Below are positions 1 to 10,960 of a stretch of DNA of 64,000 bases, in pieces. The first letter of the stretch is position 1. Every line of letters begins with the position of its first letter. The position numbers and the translations under genes are program-made. The notes under the pieces were generated by a model, which did no database searches, was not told where the DNA came from, and saw only the letters and a program-made list of their open reading frames with translations. Location: contig CM054153.1 of NCBI GenBank assembly GCA_028751875.1, positions 21,983,730 to 22,047,729 on the forward strand. Direction: 5' to 3'. This stretch comes from Rapana venosa (taxonomy: Eukaryota; Mollusca; Gastropoda; Neogastropoda; Muricidae).

Positions 1-311
1 TGGTTTATGAATTGTATGGATTTGTAGCGGGGATTTTTTTGTATGGGGGTGGATCTTAACCCATCATAGAAATGGTTGTCGTTTTAGTTATGTAGTTCCC
101 TGTGGGTATGCCGGGGGTCTCTTTCAGTATAAATAGCATCCCCCCACCTTCTGGAAATTCAGTTCAAGAAATTTCCACTTTTCTATCTTTCTATCTCTCT
201 TTGTTCCTGTCTTTCTCCTTACCTTTCTGTTTTATCATCTCTCTTATTTTCTGCCTTTTTTGCCTGTTTTTACCCACCATTGGGGTAGCCGCTTACCGAC
301 TTCAGGGTGCT

Positions 312-358
312 CTGTGTGTGTGTGTGTGTGTAAGTGTGTGTGTGTGTGTGTGTGTGTG
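312..358. repeat. (GT)n microsatellite
   Basis: An interrupted GT tract. The 300 bases before it are T/C-rich, and the only thing seen there is a short SINE-like phrase near 265-300 (ACCCACCATTGGGGTAGCCG) that recurs in part elsewhere. Confidence 0.9.
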
Positions 359-469
359 TACAAGCTGTTACCTATTTGTTTGAGTGTGTGTTTTAAGAGT
401 AAGTTTATTTTTACTGTGTGTTCATGCTTTGTGTGTGAAAAAATATCGGTATACACGCGCGTGCACATT

Positions 470-825
470 ATTTATCCTTTTATTTCGAGGATAACGGAAT
501 AAGCATTCATGTGCTTTTTTACATCCAGTCCCCGTGTGTTTGCAGTTTTGCTAAATTCTGCCATCCGTTCCCACCTGCACACAGTGGCCTACTCTTCCAA
601 AAAGCGGAACGGGTTTTAACGTGTGCGCAAGATGTTCTGCGTGCGTTCGCACTCGTGACTTCGGTTTATAGTCTCATCTAAAGGACTTTTTTTTTTTTGG
701 GGGGGGGGGGGGGGGAGTAGAGACTGATGTTAACACTAGAGGAAAAAAAGTCTCTTGAACGAGTTTCGAACCGGGGTCAGCAGAATATGAGCTCATCACT
801 CTAACCACCGGGCGATCCCGTCCCC
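470..825 (-). mobile_element. SINE family A, full-length copy 1
   Basis: A tRNA-derived SINE in reverse orientation. On the minus strand the head reads GGGACGGGATCGCCCGGTGG with a box-B-like GGTTCGAAAC, then GTTAACATCAGT, GATGAGACTATAAACC, AACATCTTGCGCACACG and a tail ending in CCTCGAAATAAAAGG. A homopolymer G/T run interrupts it near 690-716. Sister copies lie at 18266, 34993, 50096, 57039 and 63850. Confidence 0.88.
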
Positions 826-836
826 TGTGCGTTCAT

Positions 837-839
837 GTG

Positions 840-888
<49 letters not shown>
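837..888. repeat. (GT)n microsatellite
   Basis: An uninterrupted GT tract of about 25 units directly 5' of the candidate promoter stretch. Confidence 0.9.
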
Positions 889-889
<1 letters not shown>

Positions 890-1279
890 CGGAAAACATT
901 CAACAGTACACAGGGGCCGCCAACGGACAGCCGTGTTTCTGCCCTGCACGTGCAATGCTGGTGACCTTGGTGACCTTGACCTTTTTGTACCGCAGCTCCG
1001 TCATCAGGTGACGTGTTTCCGGTACAGACCCCTATTTTTTTCCCCTGTCTACATTATCTTCCCCCCCACCCCCACCCCACCCACCACCACCACCTCTACT
1101 ACCCAATCCTGCAGGTTTTGTAGAAGTTGACGTCATATGACACGTTTGCAGTGTCGAGCCAGCCGTCATCGGGTCTGTTACGTCACGATCCTCCCGGATT
1201 TCGCCACATCGATCTTTTACGAATCAGGAGAGTGGGGGCAGGGGGAGAGAACTCCACAGGAGACAGTATTGGTGGAGCG
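889..1279 (+). promoter_or_regulatory. Candidate promoter/5' leader with clustered motifs
   Basis: A non-repetitive 390-bp stretch between a (GT)n tract and the candidate first exon. It holds an E-box CACGTG (947-952), three TGACCT half-sites (962-967, 971-976, 977-982; AGGTCA on the other strand, spacings 3 and 0) and a perfect CRE, TGACGTCA (1128-1135). CpG is more frequent than in the neighbourhood. No TATA box was identified. Such motifs occur by chance; the clustering next to a splice-competent ATG is the only support. Confidence 0.3.
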
Positions 1280-1345
1280 ATGTTGTCAATACTCTTACGA
1301 TCTTCATTCCTGACCTCGATTTGTGCCGTCACCGGTATTTTGCAA
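1280..1345 (+). CDS. Candidate first coding exon with signal-peptide-like N terminus
   Basis: The ATG at 1280 has G at -3 and is the first ATG of its frame after the GT microsatellite. It reads MLSILLRSSFLTSICAVTGI then LQ, a hydrophobic run like a secretory signal, and ends at CAA|GTAAGT, a full-consensus 5' splice site (phase 0). An overlapping upstream frame starts at 1137. No homology is recognised and no downstream exon is proven; a chance frame remains possible. It would be the start of a plus-strand gene covering the left part of the window. Confidence 0.3.
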
Positions 1346-2690
1346 GTAAGTGTTTTCTCATAATAATGATGATATGATGGTAAGGGATTTTTTTTTGTGG
1401 CTGCAATCCTTGGAACCAATTGCTTACAGAGTCTCACGTGCCAATTTACGTAGTGAGGGGGTACAGTTGGAAAACCTTTCAACATAACGCCTGTCTTTTG
1501 GTGTGTGATGGGTTGTGTGTGACTTTGCTATATGGATGGTGTGTTGAAATGGTCACGGATCGCGTTTGTTTTACTGCCGATCCGACTTCGGAGTTCAGTC
1601 GTCGTTTGTTTTGTTTTTTCTTTTCTAAGGAGCCGCGGATTGTTACGTTGTTGATGCGTTCTGTCGAGGGCGAAAATTGTGACATCAACGGCAAACAAAG
1701 ACGGAATAGTTTGAGCTGAGGTTCTTTGTGTATGTGTGTAGGTGTGTGTGTTGGATCGGAGTACTAACACACGGCTTTTCTTTTTGGGTTTGTTTGGGTT
1801 TTTTACTGGTTTGTTTGGGGTTGTTGGTTGTTGTTGGGTTTGTTGTTTTTTTGGGGGGGAGATTGAAAGATAGGCGGAGGTTGATCTTTTCGTGGTCAAG
1901 TGTCACAGAGCATCACTGTAGTATGGTGATGGTGTGTGTGTGTGTTAAGTAAGGAAGAGAAGAAGAGTTGTTGACCTGCTTGTGTGCAGACATGTTATAT
2001 AAGTACTTTGCGCGCATCATTGTGATATTATCTGAATGTTGAAGATGAGGCGTTGGTGTTTTGACTTAGCTGTGTGGTTAGTTGGTTGGGGGGTCTGGAT
2101 TGGTTTTTGTGTGTGTGTTGTTGTTGTTTTTTGGGGGGGTTGTTGTTGTTTTTTTAAATCAGAGGTACGGTGTGTGTGGAGGAGGAGTAAACTAGTGTTG
2201 TTTTACTCCATAACCTTTTTTTTTAAAATAACAACCACCTCAATTCATACATGTCATCGCTTGATGCTAGTTTAGTTCTTGAATGTTAAGCTTCGCGACG
2301 TGAGAAATCATACCAAAAAAGGTGTTGAGGGGAAAAAAAGTGGAGTTGATCTTTTTTTTCCTCTCTCTCTTTTTTTTTTTGAGGGGGGGTGGGGAGTTTT
2401 CATCATTGAATGTGGATGCAGTTCAAAGAGCAACGCGATGTAGCCTAGGATAAAATCCCAGCGGTGACATGCCATACTTGTCACAGGCCAGTTTGACAGC
2501 AAAGTGTGGACAGTGTGGGAAACGAACTTGCTTGTGATATGGTCAAGGCTAAAACAGCGGGTATAATATAGTTATTATTCATGTTCGAACCGGAAAGCGG
2601 CTTGTGGGGTGTCGTGCGTTGAATGTGATGGGTTAAGGTTGTATACTGTGGAATCTCCCCCCAGCCATTGTAATCTTGTGGTTGTGTGTA
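1346..2690. other. No gene recognised; G/T-rich sequence
   Basis: The plus strand is rich in GTTG, TTTT and GGGG runs (1780-1860, 2080-2160, 2340-2400). No exon, tRNA or known repeat was recognised. If a plus-strand gene starts at 1280, this is its first intron. Confidence 0.5.
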
Positions 2691-2955
2691 TGTGTGTGTG
2701 TCTGTGTGTGTGAGAGAGAGAGAGAGAGACAATGTGTGTATGTGTGAGAGAGAGGTGATGTTGTGGGTGGGGGGGTGTGTGAGAGAGAGGATGTTGTGAG
2801 AGAGAGAGAGAGAGAAAGTGTGTGTATGTGTGTGTGTGTGTGTGTGTGTAACGTGCGTGTGTGTGTGAGAGAGAGAGAGAGTGTGTGAGAGAGAGAGAGA
2901 GAAGTGTGCGTGCGCGCGTGTGTGTGCGTGCGTGCGCGCGCGTGTGTGTGATAGA
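2690..2955. repeat. Compound (GT)n/(GA)n microsatellite cluster
   Basis: Alternating GT and GA tracts with a GCGC-rich end at ~2908-2945. Every open frame over it is simple-sequence translation. Confidence 0.92.
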
Positions 2956-3890
2956 CATATATTTATGATATTCATGATGTGTGTGTGTTTATACATTTAT
3001 TTTTCGTATATGTTTTGCTTGACAAAAGGAAAAAAATCGACGTATCGGTTGTTTAAAACAAAAAAATCGGTACAGTCGAATGAATCCTGTATGTTTTATT
3101 TTAATTCTGCAGTCATAGTTTGGGCATTGGGATTTGATTTTTTAACAATTCGTCTTTTCATGAATTTCGGACAAAATGGTTCAGGGACCAAAAAAGGTGA
3201 CATCGTCTTCGCTGTGTTGATCTTTTGAGTGGAGAGTGCATAGCAAACTGAAACAAAACTGAATGGCTTGTGCGAGTTCGGTCGGTTGAAAGTGGTATGA
3301 CAAAGAACTGCTGCAGCCCTGTGGTGTGTGTACAGATGCGACGGTGGGGCTGAGAGGTTTGGGGTTCAAACCCTGTCAATTGTGTATCAAGTCTTACTTT
3401 TTTTTTTAATTCTCCACACCGCGGTTGAGTGATTATATATTTCACGGTGGTTTTTGTTTGTTGTTTTTTTTGTGGGTTGGTTGGGGGGTTGGACGGGGTG
3501 GAGGAGAGGGTGGTGGGGAGGGGGTATTGTTCACAGAGAATGAGATAAGTGACAAAAAAACCCATTTGAAAGTGGACGGTGACAGCACTCGGTAAATCAA
3601 GAGTAACGGTGTTGTCTTAGATCGGGTCGCGACATGCGTTCAAGTGATGGAAACCAAAAAACGGAAGATCATCTCGTTGCTGTATCGATGTAGACTTAGA
3701 GTCAGTTGTATCGATGGATTCTGTTCTTTTTGTTTTCATCGTGTGTGTGTTATGAAAAGCTTTCAGTATGCGCACGACAGGGAGTTAAAGAGCTTCCGTG
3801 GGTTGTTTGTACTGTTGCAGGGAAATACCTTTTATGAAGGATGTGTCAGAAAGTTCTCAAAATTGGTTATTTAACGTTTTGTTCAGGGTA
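2956..3890. other. No gene recognised; possible SINE head
   Basis: Near 3328-3390 there is a tRNA-like phrase with GGTTCAAACCC, probably a decayed SINE head on the plus strand. Nothing else is supportable. Confidence 0.4.
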
Positions 3891-3895
3891 CGGGA

Positions 3896-3897
3896 GG

Positions 3898-3942
<45 letters not shown>

Positions 3943-3972
3943 AGAGAGAGATGATGTGTGTGTGTGTGTGTT

Positions 3973-4040
<68 letters not shown>

Positions 4041-4045
4041 AGAGA
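3896..4045. repeat. (GA)n/(GT)n microsatellite
   Basis: GA tract, GT tract, then GA again. The next bases (AAGTCAAGTC) begin a LINE 3' end in reverse orientation. Confidence 0.92.
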
Positions 4046-4112
4046 AGTCAAGTCGAATTTGTATTTCCAGATGGTACATTGAAAAAGCAAACGCATTTGC
4101 TTTTCTTTCAGA
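4046..4112 (-). mobile_element. LINE 3'-end fragment (TTGACTT-tailed family)
   Basis: AGTCAAGTCGAATTTGTATT, then CCAGATGGTACATTGAA and CATTTGCTTTTC. The same order occurs at 47168 and 9484. The minus-strand tail motif TTGACTT is the 3' terminal repeat of the LINE at 50.5-52.2 kb, so this is probably a severely 5'-truncated copy. Confidence 0.6.
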
Positions 4113-4205
4113 TGAGAGAGAGAGAGGTGTGTGTGTGTGTGTGTGTGGTGGTGTGTGCGTGCAAGCGCGCGCGCGCGCGAGTGTGTGCGTGCGTGTGGCG
4201 TGTGT

Positions 4206-4949
4206 GCAGTGAACGTTTAAAAAAAAAGTTCAGGTTTATAAGGTGAAATCAAGAATTAACCCAAAGAAGCTACTTGTGGAAAAGATCACAAAGAATATGA
4301 TTATTTGCCGGGGACTCTTAACTTCACACAAGAAGACGGTTCGCTTGTGGGACTTTTCATTCGATGGATACTGAGACATACTTTCTGCCATTCGTTCGTG
4401 ATTGAATCTTTTGACCAGATATTTTTTTAAATTATTTTTAAAAAGCCTAACGGAGTTTCCCGATTAACGTCGTACGGAGTTTCCCGATTTAGAAGTGTTT
4501 ATTCGGTTTACAAACAAAGATTGAGAGGGGGAAAAAACTTGAGGAACTCGTTGATTTATAATAAAAAATAATGTATAAGCATTAATCATGGGATTTAGTA
4601 CTAAATCAGACTTAAGGCAACGAGAAAGTGATCTTCCAGACGAGCCGGTTGTTTTGTTTTGTTTTGGTTTTGGTTTTTGTTGGGGGTGTTGTTTGTTTTG
4701 TTTTCTTGTGTGGTTGTTTTGTTGTTGTTTTTTTGGGGTGGGGTTGATTTGCTGCCGGTTTTTTTCCATTTAAAATCATCATAATTATTATTATTATTAT
4801 TATTGATGAATATCGGGGAAAATCGCCGACGTTCATTTTGCTGTTTCAATGTTTGCCACTTTTCACAGTGTTGATAACGTAATTATTTATTGCAATGAAT
4901 TTATAAAAATGTGTGTTATGTTTGTGTGTGTGGTGTTTTGTCAACCAGC

Positions 4950-4954
<5 letters not shown>
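4206..4954. other. No gene recognised
   Basis: AT-rich, then a G/T-rich block (4640-4770) and a short ATT tract (4780-4805). A duplicated phrase CGGAGTTTCCCGATT occurs at 4450 and 4475. Confidence 0.5.

Positions 4955-5016
<62 letters not shown>
4955..5016. repeat. (GT)31 microsatellite
   Basis: A long pure GT tract followed by a short GCGC run. Confidence 0.93.
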
Positions 5017-5018
<2 letters not shown>

Positions 5019-5434
5019 CGTGTGCGCGCGCGCACGAGCGCCAGCGCCCCAATATCTTCATGCGTGTATGTGTGCACACCTCAATGCATGTCCCTGTAAA
5101 AGGGCAGGGTTTGGGGGGGAGGGGAGTGCGGCGGTGATTTTATCAACTGTATGCTATTTTATTTCACAAATTCCGTTTGCTTCACGAGTTTAATCGTATT
5201 GTGGAAACAGTAATACCAACATATTGAGTTTTGTTACTTCGCACAGTTTTGGGGTGTTTTTTTACCAATATAGCCTGGAATGTTAACAGACTTTTTAAAT
5301 TTTACTTTAGTAAAACTGATTTACGAATTTTTAATATAAAAAAATTACGATAAGCGTGGTCACTTCGATTTTTAGTTTTCTAAAGAATAAGCAAAATGCG
5401 AACCAAGCGCACGTGCGCGCAACTGTGTTGAATA

Positions 5435-5545
5435 TAATAATAACACCACTGGTAATGATGATTATGATAATAATAATAATAATAAACATTAATAATTATA
5501 ATAATAACAATACATGGAACTTATATCGCGCTAGATTCTGTTAAA
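5435..5545 (-). mobile_element. CR1/L2-like LINE 3'-end fragment
   Basis: ATAATAATAATAATAA then ACATGGAACTTATATCGCGC is the reverse complement of the LINE 3' end seen intact at 42440-42493 (GCGCTATATAAGTTCC plus a TTA-repeat tail) and at 57535. Confidence 0.6.
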
Positions 5546-5548
5546 ATG

Positions 5549-5692
5549 AAACCCAGTAGTGGGGGATAGGGAGGGAAGGGTTAGTAGATAGTGGGTTACC
5601 CTATACCCTTTCCCTACGGGTAGGTAACCCGCTATAGGGTCACCATCTATCTACTAAAACCCCTCCTCTCCCTATCACCCACTACTGGGGTT
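5549..5692. repeat. Long near-perfect palindrome (hairpin/MITE-like)
   Basis: The left arm starts ACCCAGTAGTGGGGGATAGG and the right arm ends CCTATCACCCACTACTGGGG. The arms of about 60 bp pair with few mismatches around a short GC-rich centre (ACCCTATACCCTTTCCCTAC). It is likely a small foldback element or an extruding palindrome. Confidence 0.85.
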
Positions 5693-5854
5693 ACGGAAGC
5701 ATACGAACGCGCACAGCGCGCATGTACTGGGAAAGAGGGGTTCTCTCCCTTAGTTAACGTGGGGATAGTGACTGCATGTCGGTCTACTCGCCTGTGCGTG
5801 TGCGCGCGCGCTCAGGGTCAGTCTGTACATCAGGTTAAAAGAAAGGCGAGGGGA

Positions 5855-6138
5855 GTCAAGTCAAGTCAAAATGATCTTTATCGAGAGTAAAAGATAAGTT
5901 TATACAACTTTTTTTCATCCTGCCCTCACACACACAAAAAAAAGAAAATCAAGAAAATTGACTTATAAAAGCAATCTAAACACACAAAAAAAAAATTAAG
6001 AAAATTGACATATAAAAGCAATCTAAATACAATGTTCACACGTGTTGAAGACAAAAATATATAAACCCAGACTAACAAACCATGATAAAGCAAATCGAGA
6101 CAGTATATAACATAGCTCAAGTCATACAGATAAATGAA

Positions 6139-6180
<42 letters not shown>
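5855..6180 (-). mobile_element. LINE 3'-end fragment plus (G)41 tract
   Basis: Begins AGTCAAGTCAAGTCAAAATG, the reverse complement of the TTGACTT LINE tail, and continues with A-rich sequence containing an internal duplication (AAATTGACTTATAAAAGCAA at ~5952 and a near copy at ~6003). It ends in a run of 41 G (6139-6179). Confidence 0.5.
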
Positions 6181-6322
6181 GAATTTAAAACAAGACAAGA
6201 GTAGAGAAGGTGAGGTAGGCCTGTGTTTGCGACCTCTTGCAGCCAAGAAAACAGATGCGTTGCAATAAAGCTGTCACACGCTGTCTGTGTTTATGTTGCG
6301 ATGTCTCCGACAGCGATGCTTA

Positions 6323-6335
6323 CAGAGAGAGAGAA

Positions 6336-6375
<40 letters not shown>

Positions 6376-6406
6376 CAAGCCCAGTGTGTGTGTGTGTGTG
6401 TGTGTA
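6323..6406. repeat. (GA)n-(GT)n microsatellite
   Basis: GA tract then GT tract. A poly-C run of about 22 follows at 6550-6570. Confidence 0.9.
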
Positions 6407-6688
6407 TGACTGTGGTAACTGTGGGTATACATCAAAAGATGCCATTATTGTTATTATCATTTTTTATGATGGTGGTGGTGGGTTGTGGTTTGGGTTTGTT
6501 TGTGTTTTTATCTAAGCCGTGTGAATTACTAAGAGCAGATATTGCACGCCCCCCCCCCCCCCCCCCCCCCACAATGTCAGAATAGAGAAGAGGAGAAGAA
6601 TAAGAAAAAGACTAGGAAGCGAGAATTTTGATTAAATTCCATTATCTGACTGGCTGACTGGCTGGCTGGTTGGTTGGATGGATCTATT

Positions 6689-6689
<1 letters not shown>

Positions 6690-6750
<61 letters not shown>

Positions 6751-7541
6751 TCTCACTCTCACACCCCTCTCTCTCTCTCTCTCTCTCTCCCCTCTCTCCC
6801 TCTCTCTCCCACCCCCTCTCCCTCTCTCCCACCCCCTCTCCCTCTCTCCCACCCTCTCTCTCTCCTCCCTCCCCCTTCCTCCTCCTCCCTCCTCCTCGCT
6901 CTCTCTCGCTCTCTCTCCCCCTCTCTCTCCCTCTCTCTCTCTCCTCTCCTCTCCTCTCCTCCTCTCTCTCTCTCTCTCTCCTCTCTCTCTTCCCTCCTCT
7001 CTCTCTCTCTCCCTCTCCTCCATCTCTCTCTCTCTCTCACTCTCTCTCTCTCCCTCTCTCTCTCTCTCTCCTCATCTCTCTCTCTTCCTCCCCTCTCATT
7101 CTCTCTCTCTCTCCTCCCCTCTCCTCTCTCTCTCTTCTTCTCTCTCTCTCTCTCTCTCTTCTCCCATTTCTTCTCTCTCTCTCTTCCTCTTCCTCTCATC
7201 TCTCCTTCTCTCTCTTCTCTCTCCTCTCTCTCTCTCCCCACCTCTTTCTCTCTCTTCTCTTTCATATTAACAAGGGTTAGGGGGTTGTTGGGTTTTTTTA
7301 ATGTTATGCGTTAAAGCAGGTATGGTCCTGTCTTTTGAAATAGTAATGCGTCAAGGGGTTGAAAAATGATCTTGTGTTGTTTGCCTCTCTCCTCTTCCCT
7401 CTCTGTCTCTTCGTCTTCTCTTGTCTCCCTCTACTCCCTTCTCCCCTTCTTTCTCTCTCTCTCCTTTCTCTCTCTCCCCTTCTCTTCTCTCGCCTCCCCT
7501 CCCTCTCTCCTCCTTCCTACCTCCCCCCTCTCTCTCTCTTT
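6690..7541. repeat. Polypyrimidine (CT-rich) tract in two blocks
   Basis: 6690-7265 and 7380-7541 are almost pure C/T on the plus strand, with CTCTCT runs broken by CCC and TT. They are separated by TAACAAGGGTTAGGGGGTTG..., a phrase echoed after the second block (TAACGATGGTTAGGAGTGGG), so the two blocks are a ~270-bp-spaced duplication. The Leu/Ser and Arg/Glu open frames here are not genes. Confidence 0.9.
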
Positions 7542-7654
7542 CAAATAACGATGGTTAGGAGTGGGATGGGTTGTTTGTTATTTTTTAATGTTAGCGTGAA
7601 AATAGCTATGGTCCTGTATTGAAATAGTATGCGTCAGGGGGGCTGACAAATTAT

Positions 7655-7993
7655 CTGTGTGTGTGTGTGTGTGTTGTGTGTGTGTGTGTGTTTGTGTGTT
7701 GTGTGTGTGTGTGTGTGTGTGTGTGTTGTGTGTGTGTGTGTGTGTGTTGTGCAATCTTAACAAAGAGGAGCCCCTTTTTTGCAATCTGCAGTATCTCTGT
7801 TAGAATCTAGGCATCCTGCCGCCTTTGTTCTGGTGCATCATTCATTGTTCCTTTGTTGGAGAGATATAGATAGATGTGTGGGTGTCCAGCAAACGGTGTA
7901 CTCAACAGCTTTTATCTCTCCCTTACCGCTTGTACCATCTGATCTGTGTGTGTGCTCCACTGGCTTACACACACACACACACACACATACATA

Positions 7994-8042
<49 letters not shown>

Positions 8043-8172
8043 GTCTCTAGACCCTGTTGGGTAAGGGAGGAGGGAGTGTTTGTGTGTTTTGGGGGAGGAG
8101 GGGGGGGGATGTGCGCGCGCGTGTGTGTATGTGTGTGTGGGGGTAGGTTATATTTATATGTCGGCATAGTGA
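7655..8172. repeat. Microsatellite cluster (GT), (CA), (CT), GC-rich GT
   Basis: GT 7655-7750, CA 7967-7988, CT 7996-8038, GT 8108-8140. About 200 bases of unassigned sequence lie between the first two. Confidence 0.88.
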
Positions 8173-8610
8173 GTTCATGTGTGGGTGGGTGGGTGCGCGC
8201 GCCTGTGTGTGTATTTTGGTCTTGTTTTTTGTTGGTGTTTTTTTTTGGTTGAAAAATAACCAGGTCTGCCTAGAAAAACAAAACGGTCATCCGGTTGTTA
8301 GTTTTGTTTGGGGGGAGGGGGGGGAGTTTTGTTTTTGTTCGTTTATTTGTTGCTGTTGGTTGCAGTTTGTTTGGGTTGTTTTGTTGTTGTTGGGGGTTTT
8401 TTGTGGGGTTGTTAATCAGTTATTGCAAAATTCCAGCTTACTTCGAGTGGGAGGCAATGACTCTCAAATTCAATGTCGATGCATAGAGTAGTAACTGAGA
8501 CAAACAGGTTTCAGGATGTACTACTGTGACAAGAGTCTAGAGACAAGAGAGAGAGGATGTGTGTGTGTGTGGCGCGCGCGCGCGCGCGCGCGTGTGTGTG
8601 TGGTGTGTGT

Positions 8611-8675
8611 GAGCCAGTACAAATTTAATGTGCGTAGGTGAGGGCCTGAATAAGGAGAGAGAGAGAGAGAGAGAG

Positions 8676-8730
<55 letters not shown>

Positions 8731-8797
8731 TGTGTGAGCCAGTAGAAATTTAATGTGCGTAGGTGTAAGGGTCTGAATAAAGGGGAGAGAGAGAGAG

Positions 8798-8863
<66 letters not shown>

Positions 8864-8904
8864 CCAGTAGAAATTTAATGTGCGTAGGTGTGAGGGTCTG
8901 AATA

Positions 8905-8937
<33 letters not shown>

Positions 8938-9186
8938 TGTGTGTGTGTGTGTGAGCCAGTAGAAATTAATGTGCGAGGTGTGAGGGTCTGAATAAGGAGG
9001 GAGGGAGGAGAGAGAGAATGTGTTTGTGCGTGCGCGCGCGCGTGTTGTGTATATGTGTGTTGTGTGTGTGTGTGTGTGTGTGAGTGTGGTGTGTGTGGTG
9101 TGTGAGCCAGTAGAAATTTAATGTGCGTAGGTGTGGAGGCCTGAATAAGGAGAGAGAAGAGAGAGAGAGAGTGTGTGTGTGTGTGT

Positions 9187-9239
<53 letters not shown>

Positions 9240-9304
9240 CCAGTAGAAATGTAATGTGGCGTAGGTGTGAGGGTCTGAATAATGAGGGAGAGAGAGAGAG
9301 AGAG

Positions 9305-9379
<75 letters not shown>

Positions 9380-9470
9380 CCAGTAGAAATGTAATGTGCG
9401 TAGGTGTGAGGGTCTGAATAAGGAGGGGGAGGGGGAGAGAGAGAGAGAGAGAGAGAGAAATGTGTGTGCG
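8611..9470. repeat. Core-plus-microsatellite tandem array, 7 units
   Basis: Seven copies of a ~45-bp core (GCCAGTAGAAATTTAATGTG, then CGTAGGTGTGAGGGTCTGAA, then TAAGGAG) begin near 8611, 8738, 8862, 8953, 9106, 9238 and 9378. Each is followed by a GA tract and then a GT tract of varying length. The unit length is ~90-150 bp, set by the microsatellite length. The core is well conserved while the tracts vary. Confidence 0.93.
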
Positions 9471-9483
9471 TGTGTGCATGTGT

Positions 9484-9560
9484 GTCAAAGTCACTTTTAC
9501 TTCCAGTGAATAACCAATGCATTTGCTGTTTTGTCATTATTAACCCATTCAACTGTAAAA
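9484..9560 (-). mobile_element. LINE 3'-end fragment (TTGACTT-tailed family)
   Basis: TCAAAGTCACTTTTACTTCC followed by AATGCATTTGCTG, the same order as at 4046 and 47168. It sits exactly at the end of the microsatellite array. Confidence 0.55.
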
Positions 9561-9700
9561 GACAGAGAGAGAAAGAGTGTATGTGTGTGTGTGAACATAG
9601 AGAGAGAGAGAGAGTGGTGTGTGTTGTGTGTGTGTTGTGTGTGTGTGTTTTGTGTGTTGTGGTGTGTGTGTGTGTGTGTGTGTGCGAGCGTGCGCGCGCA
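9561..9700. repeat. (GA)n/(GT)n microsatellite
   Basis: Interrupted GA and GT runs ending in a GCGC-rich segment. Confidence 0.88.
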
Positions 9701-10316
9701 TACGTACGTGTGCGCACTCCCGCACATGCAAATGGGTAATATGGTAGGATTTCGCAATCTTTCAACTACATCAACGCCTCATCTGGGAATGACTCTTAGA
9801 AATGCCCCCTGCTTTGCCAGCCAATGTATGCCCGCTTTGTTGGAAAAACGGGAAGTTACCTTTTTTTTTGTCTTTTTTTTTTTGGGGAGGGGGTTCAACA
9901 AACTCCCTGTGGGCCATTCTATCCGCCATTGCTGCTTTTATGGAGTTCCATTGCCGTCTGTAATAACTCACCATACTGCTGGATTTGAATACCAGATCCT
10001 TCGCGAAATGGCATGTTTGAAATGGCAGGACTGCGTGTTAGGACATTGTATGTTGTTTTTTTAACGGTGATGAAACTGGAGGTGGTTGTGTGTTGTTTAA
10101 AAAACCAAAAAGCCCAGGACGTGATTTCGAAGTTTGGAGAAATCGCTGCGTTTGATATTTGGTTATATCAGTGGAATGGTTGTCATAGTTTGTGTGGGGG
10201 GAAGATATTCTTTTTTGCGTGGGTGGGTGGGTGGTATGGTGATGGTTTCTTCAGAATGAGTTGTAGTGTTCTTTTCAATACAGGACTGTAACAACACGAA
10301 ATGTCACCGGTGCCAC
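9701..10316. other. No gene recognised
   Basis: Ordinary-composition sequence with a T/G homopolymer block near 9860-9890. No exon boundaries or repeats were identified. Confidence 0.45.
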
Positions 10317-10450
10317 AACCAAGCGTGGCTCGGTGGTCAGTGCTAGGGACTCCCGGCTTTAACAGTCTGGGGGTTTGAACTTCAGGGAGTTTTATGGGCT
10401 TTTGTCAAACCGGGTGGTGGCTTCTTTTCCCAAGAGTTGAATGTGGTTAG
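10317..10450 (+). mobile_element. Decayed tRNA-like SINE head
   Basis: GTGGCTCGGTGGTCAGTGCT resembles a tRNA A box and GGGGGTTTGAACTTC a decayed B box; the remainder is not alignable to the other families here. Confidence 0.45.
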
Positions 10451-10499
10451 CGGAAAGACTTGGAAGAATCATGCAGTCGAGTATCGTCCTCAAAAGATT

Positions 10500-10960
10500 T
10501 TATTGGCAGAGAGTGTTGCGTAAATAACTTGACGAAGATTAAGAGTCAGACAGCCATACGTTCTTCTTCGTCTTCTTCTTCTTTTCATCTTCTTCTTCTT
10601 CTTTTCATCTTCTTCTTCTTCTTCATCATCATCTTCTTCTTTTTCGTCGTCATTGACGTCGAACGCTCAGACAGCAACTATTGTTTGTCTGTCAAATGAG
10701 CGAAAATGCGTTATGATCGAAGATGCTGGGTTTTGTTGGGGTTTTTTAGTGTTGCGCAAATAACTTTACGAAGATTAGAGTCAAACAGCCATGCCTTATA
10801 CTTAGTTTTCGTCGTCGAAGTCGATTCCTCAAGACAGCAGCAACTATTGTTGTCTGTCATTAGAGCGAAAATGCGTGTGCTCCAAGATGCTTTATTTTTT
10901 CCTGAGTGTTGCGCGCAAATAACTTCACGAACACTGCTGGTGTCTGTATCTCTCGGGCTG
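10500..10960. repeat. Degenerate direct repeats, family G head
   Basis: GTGTTGCGYAAATAACTT is found at ~10510, 10750 and 10905, each near an AGACAGCARCTATTG phrase (10668, 10834). The latter phrase opens the family G repeats at 18.8, 21.4 and 23.2 kb, so this is a cluster of partial G copies. The (CTT)n tract lies inside it. Confidence 0.6.
10560..10655. repeat. (CTT)n tract
   Basis: TCTTCTTC runs with TTTTCATC interruptions. Confidence 0.88.

Noticed and set aside
6577..7314. Open frames of 150-214 codons rich in Leu-Ser or Arg-Glu
   Set aside because: They are translations of CT/GA simple sequence in several frames at once; no start context, domain or splice logic.
8625..9765. Open frames of 215-289 codons full of Thr-His and Leu-Ser
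   Set aside because: Pure GT/GA microsatellite translation; the 45-bp core repeated in the array explains the only non-simple parts.
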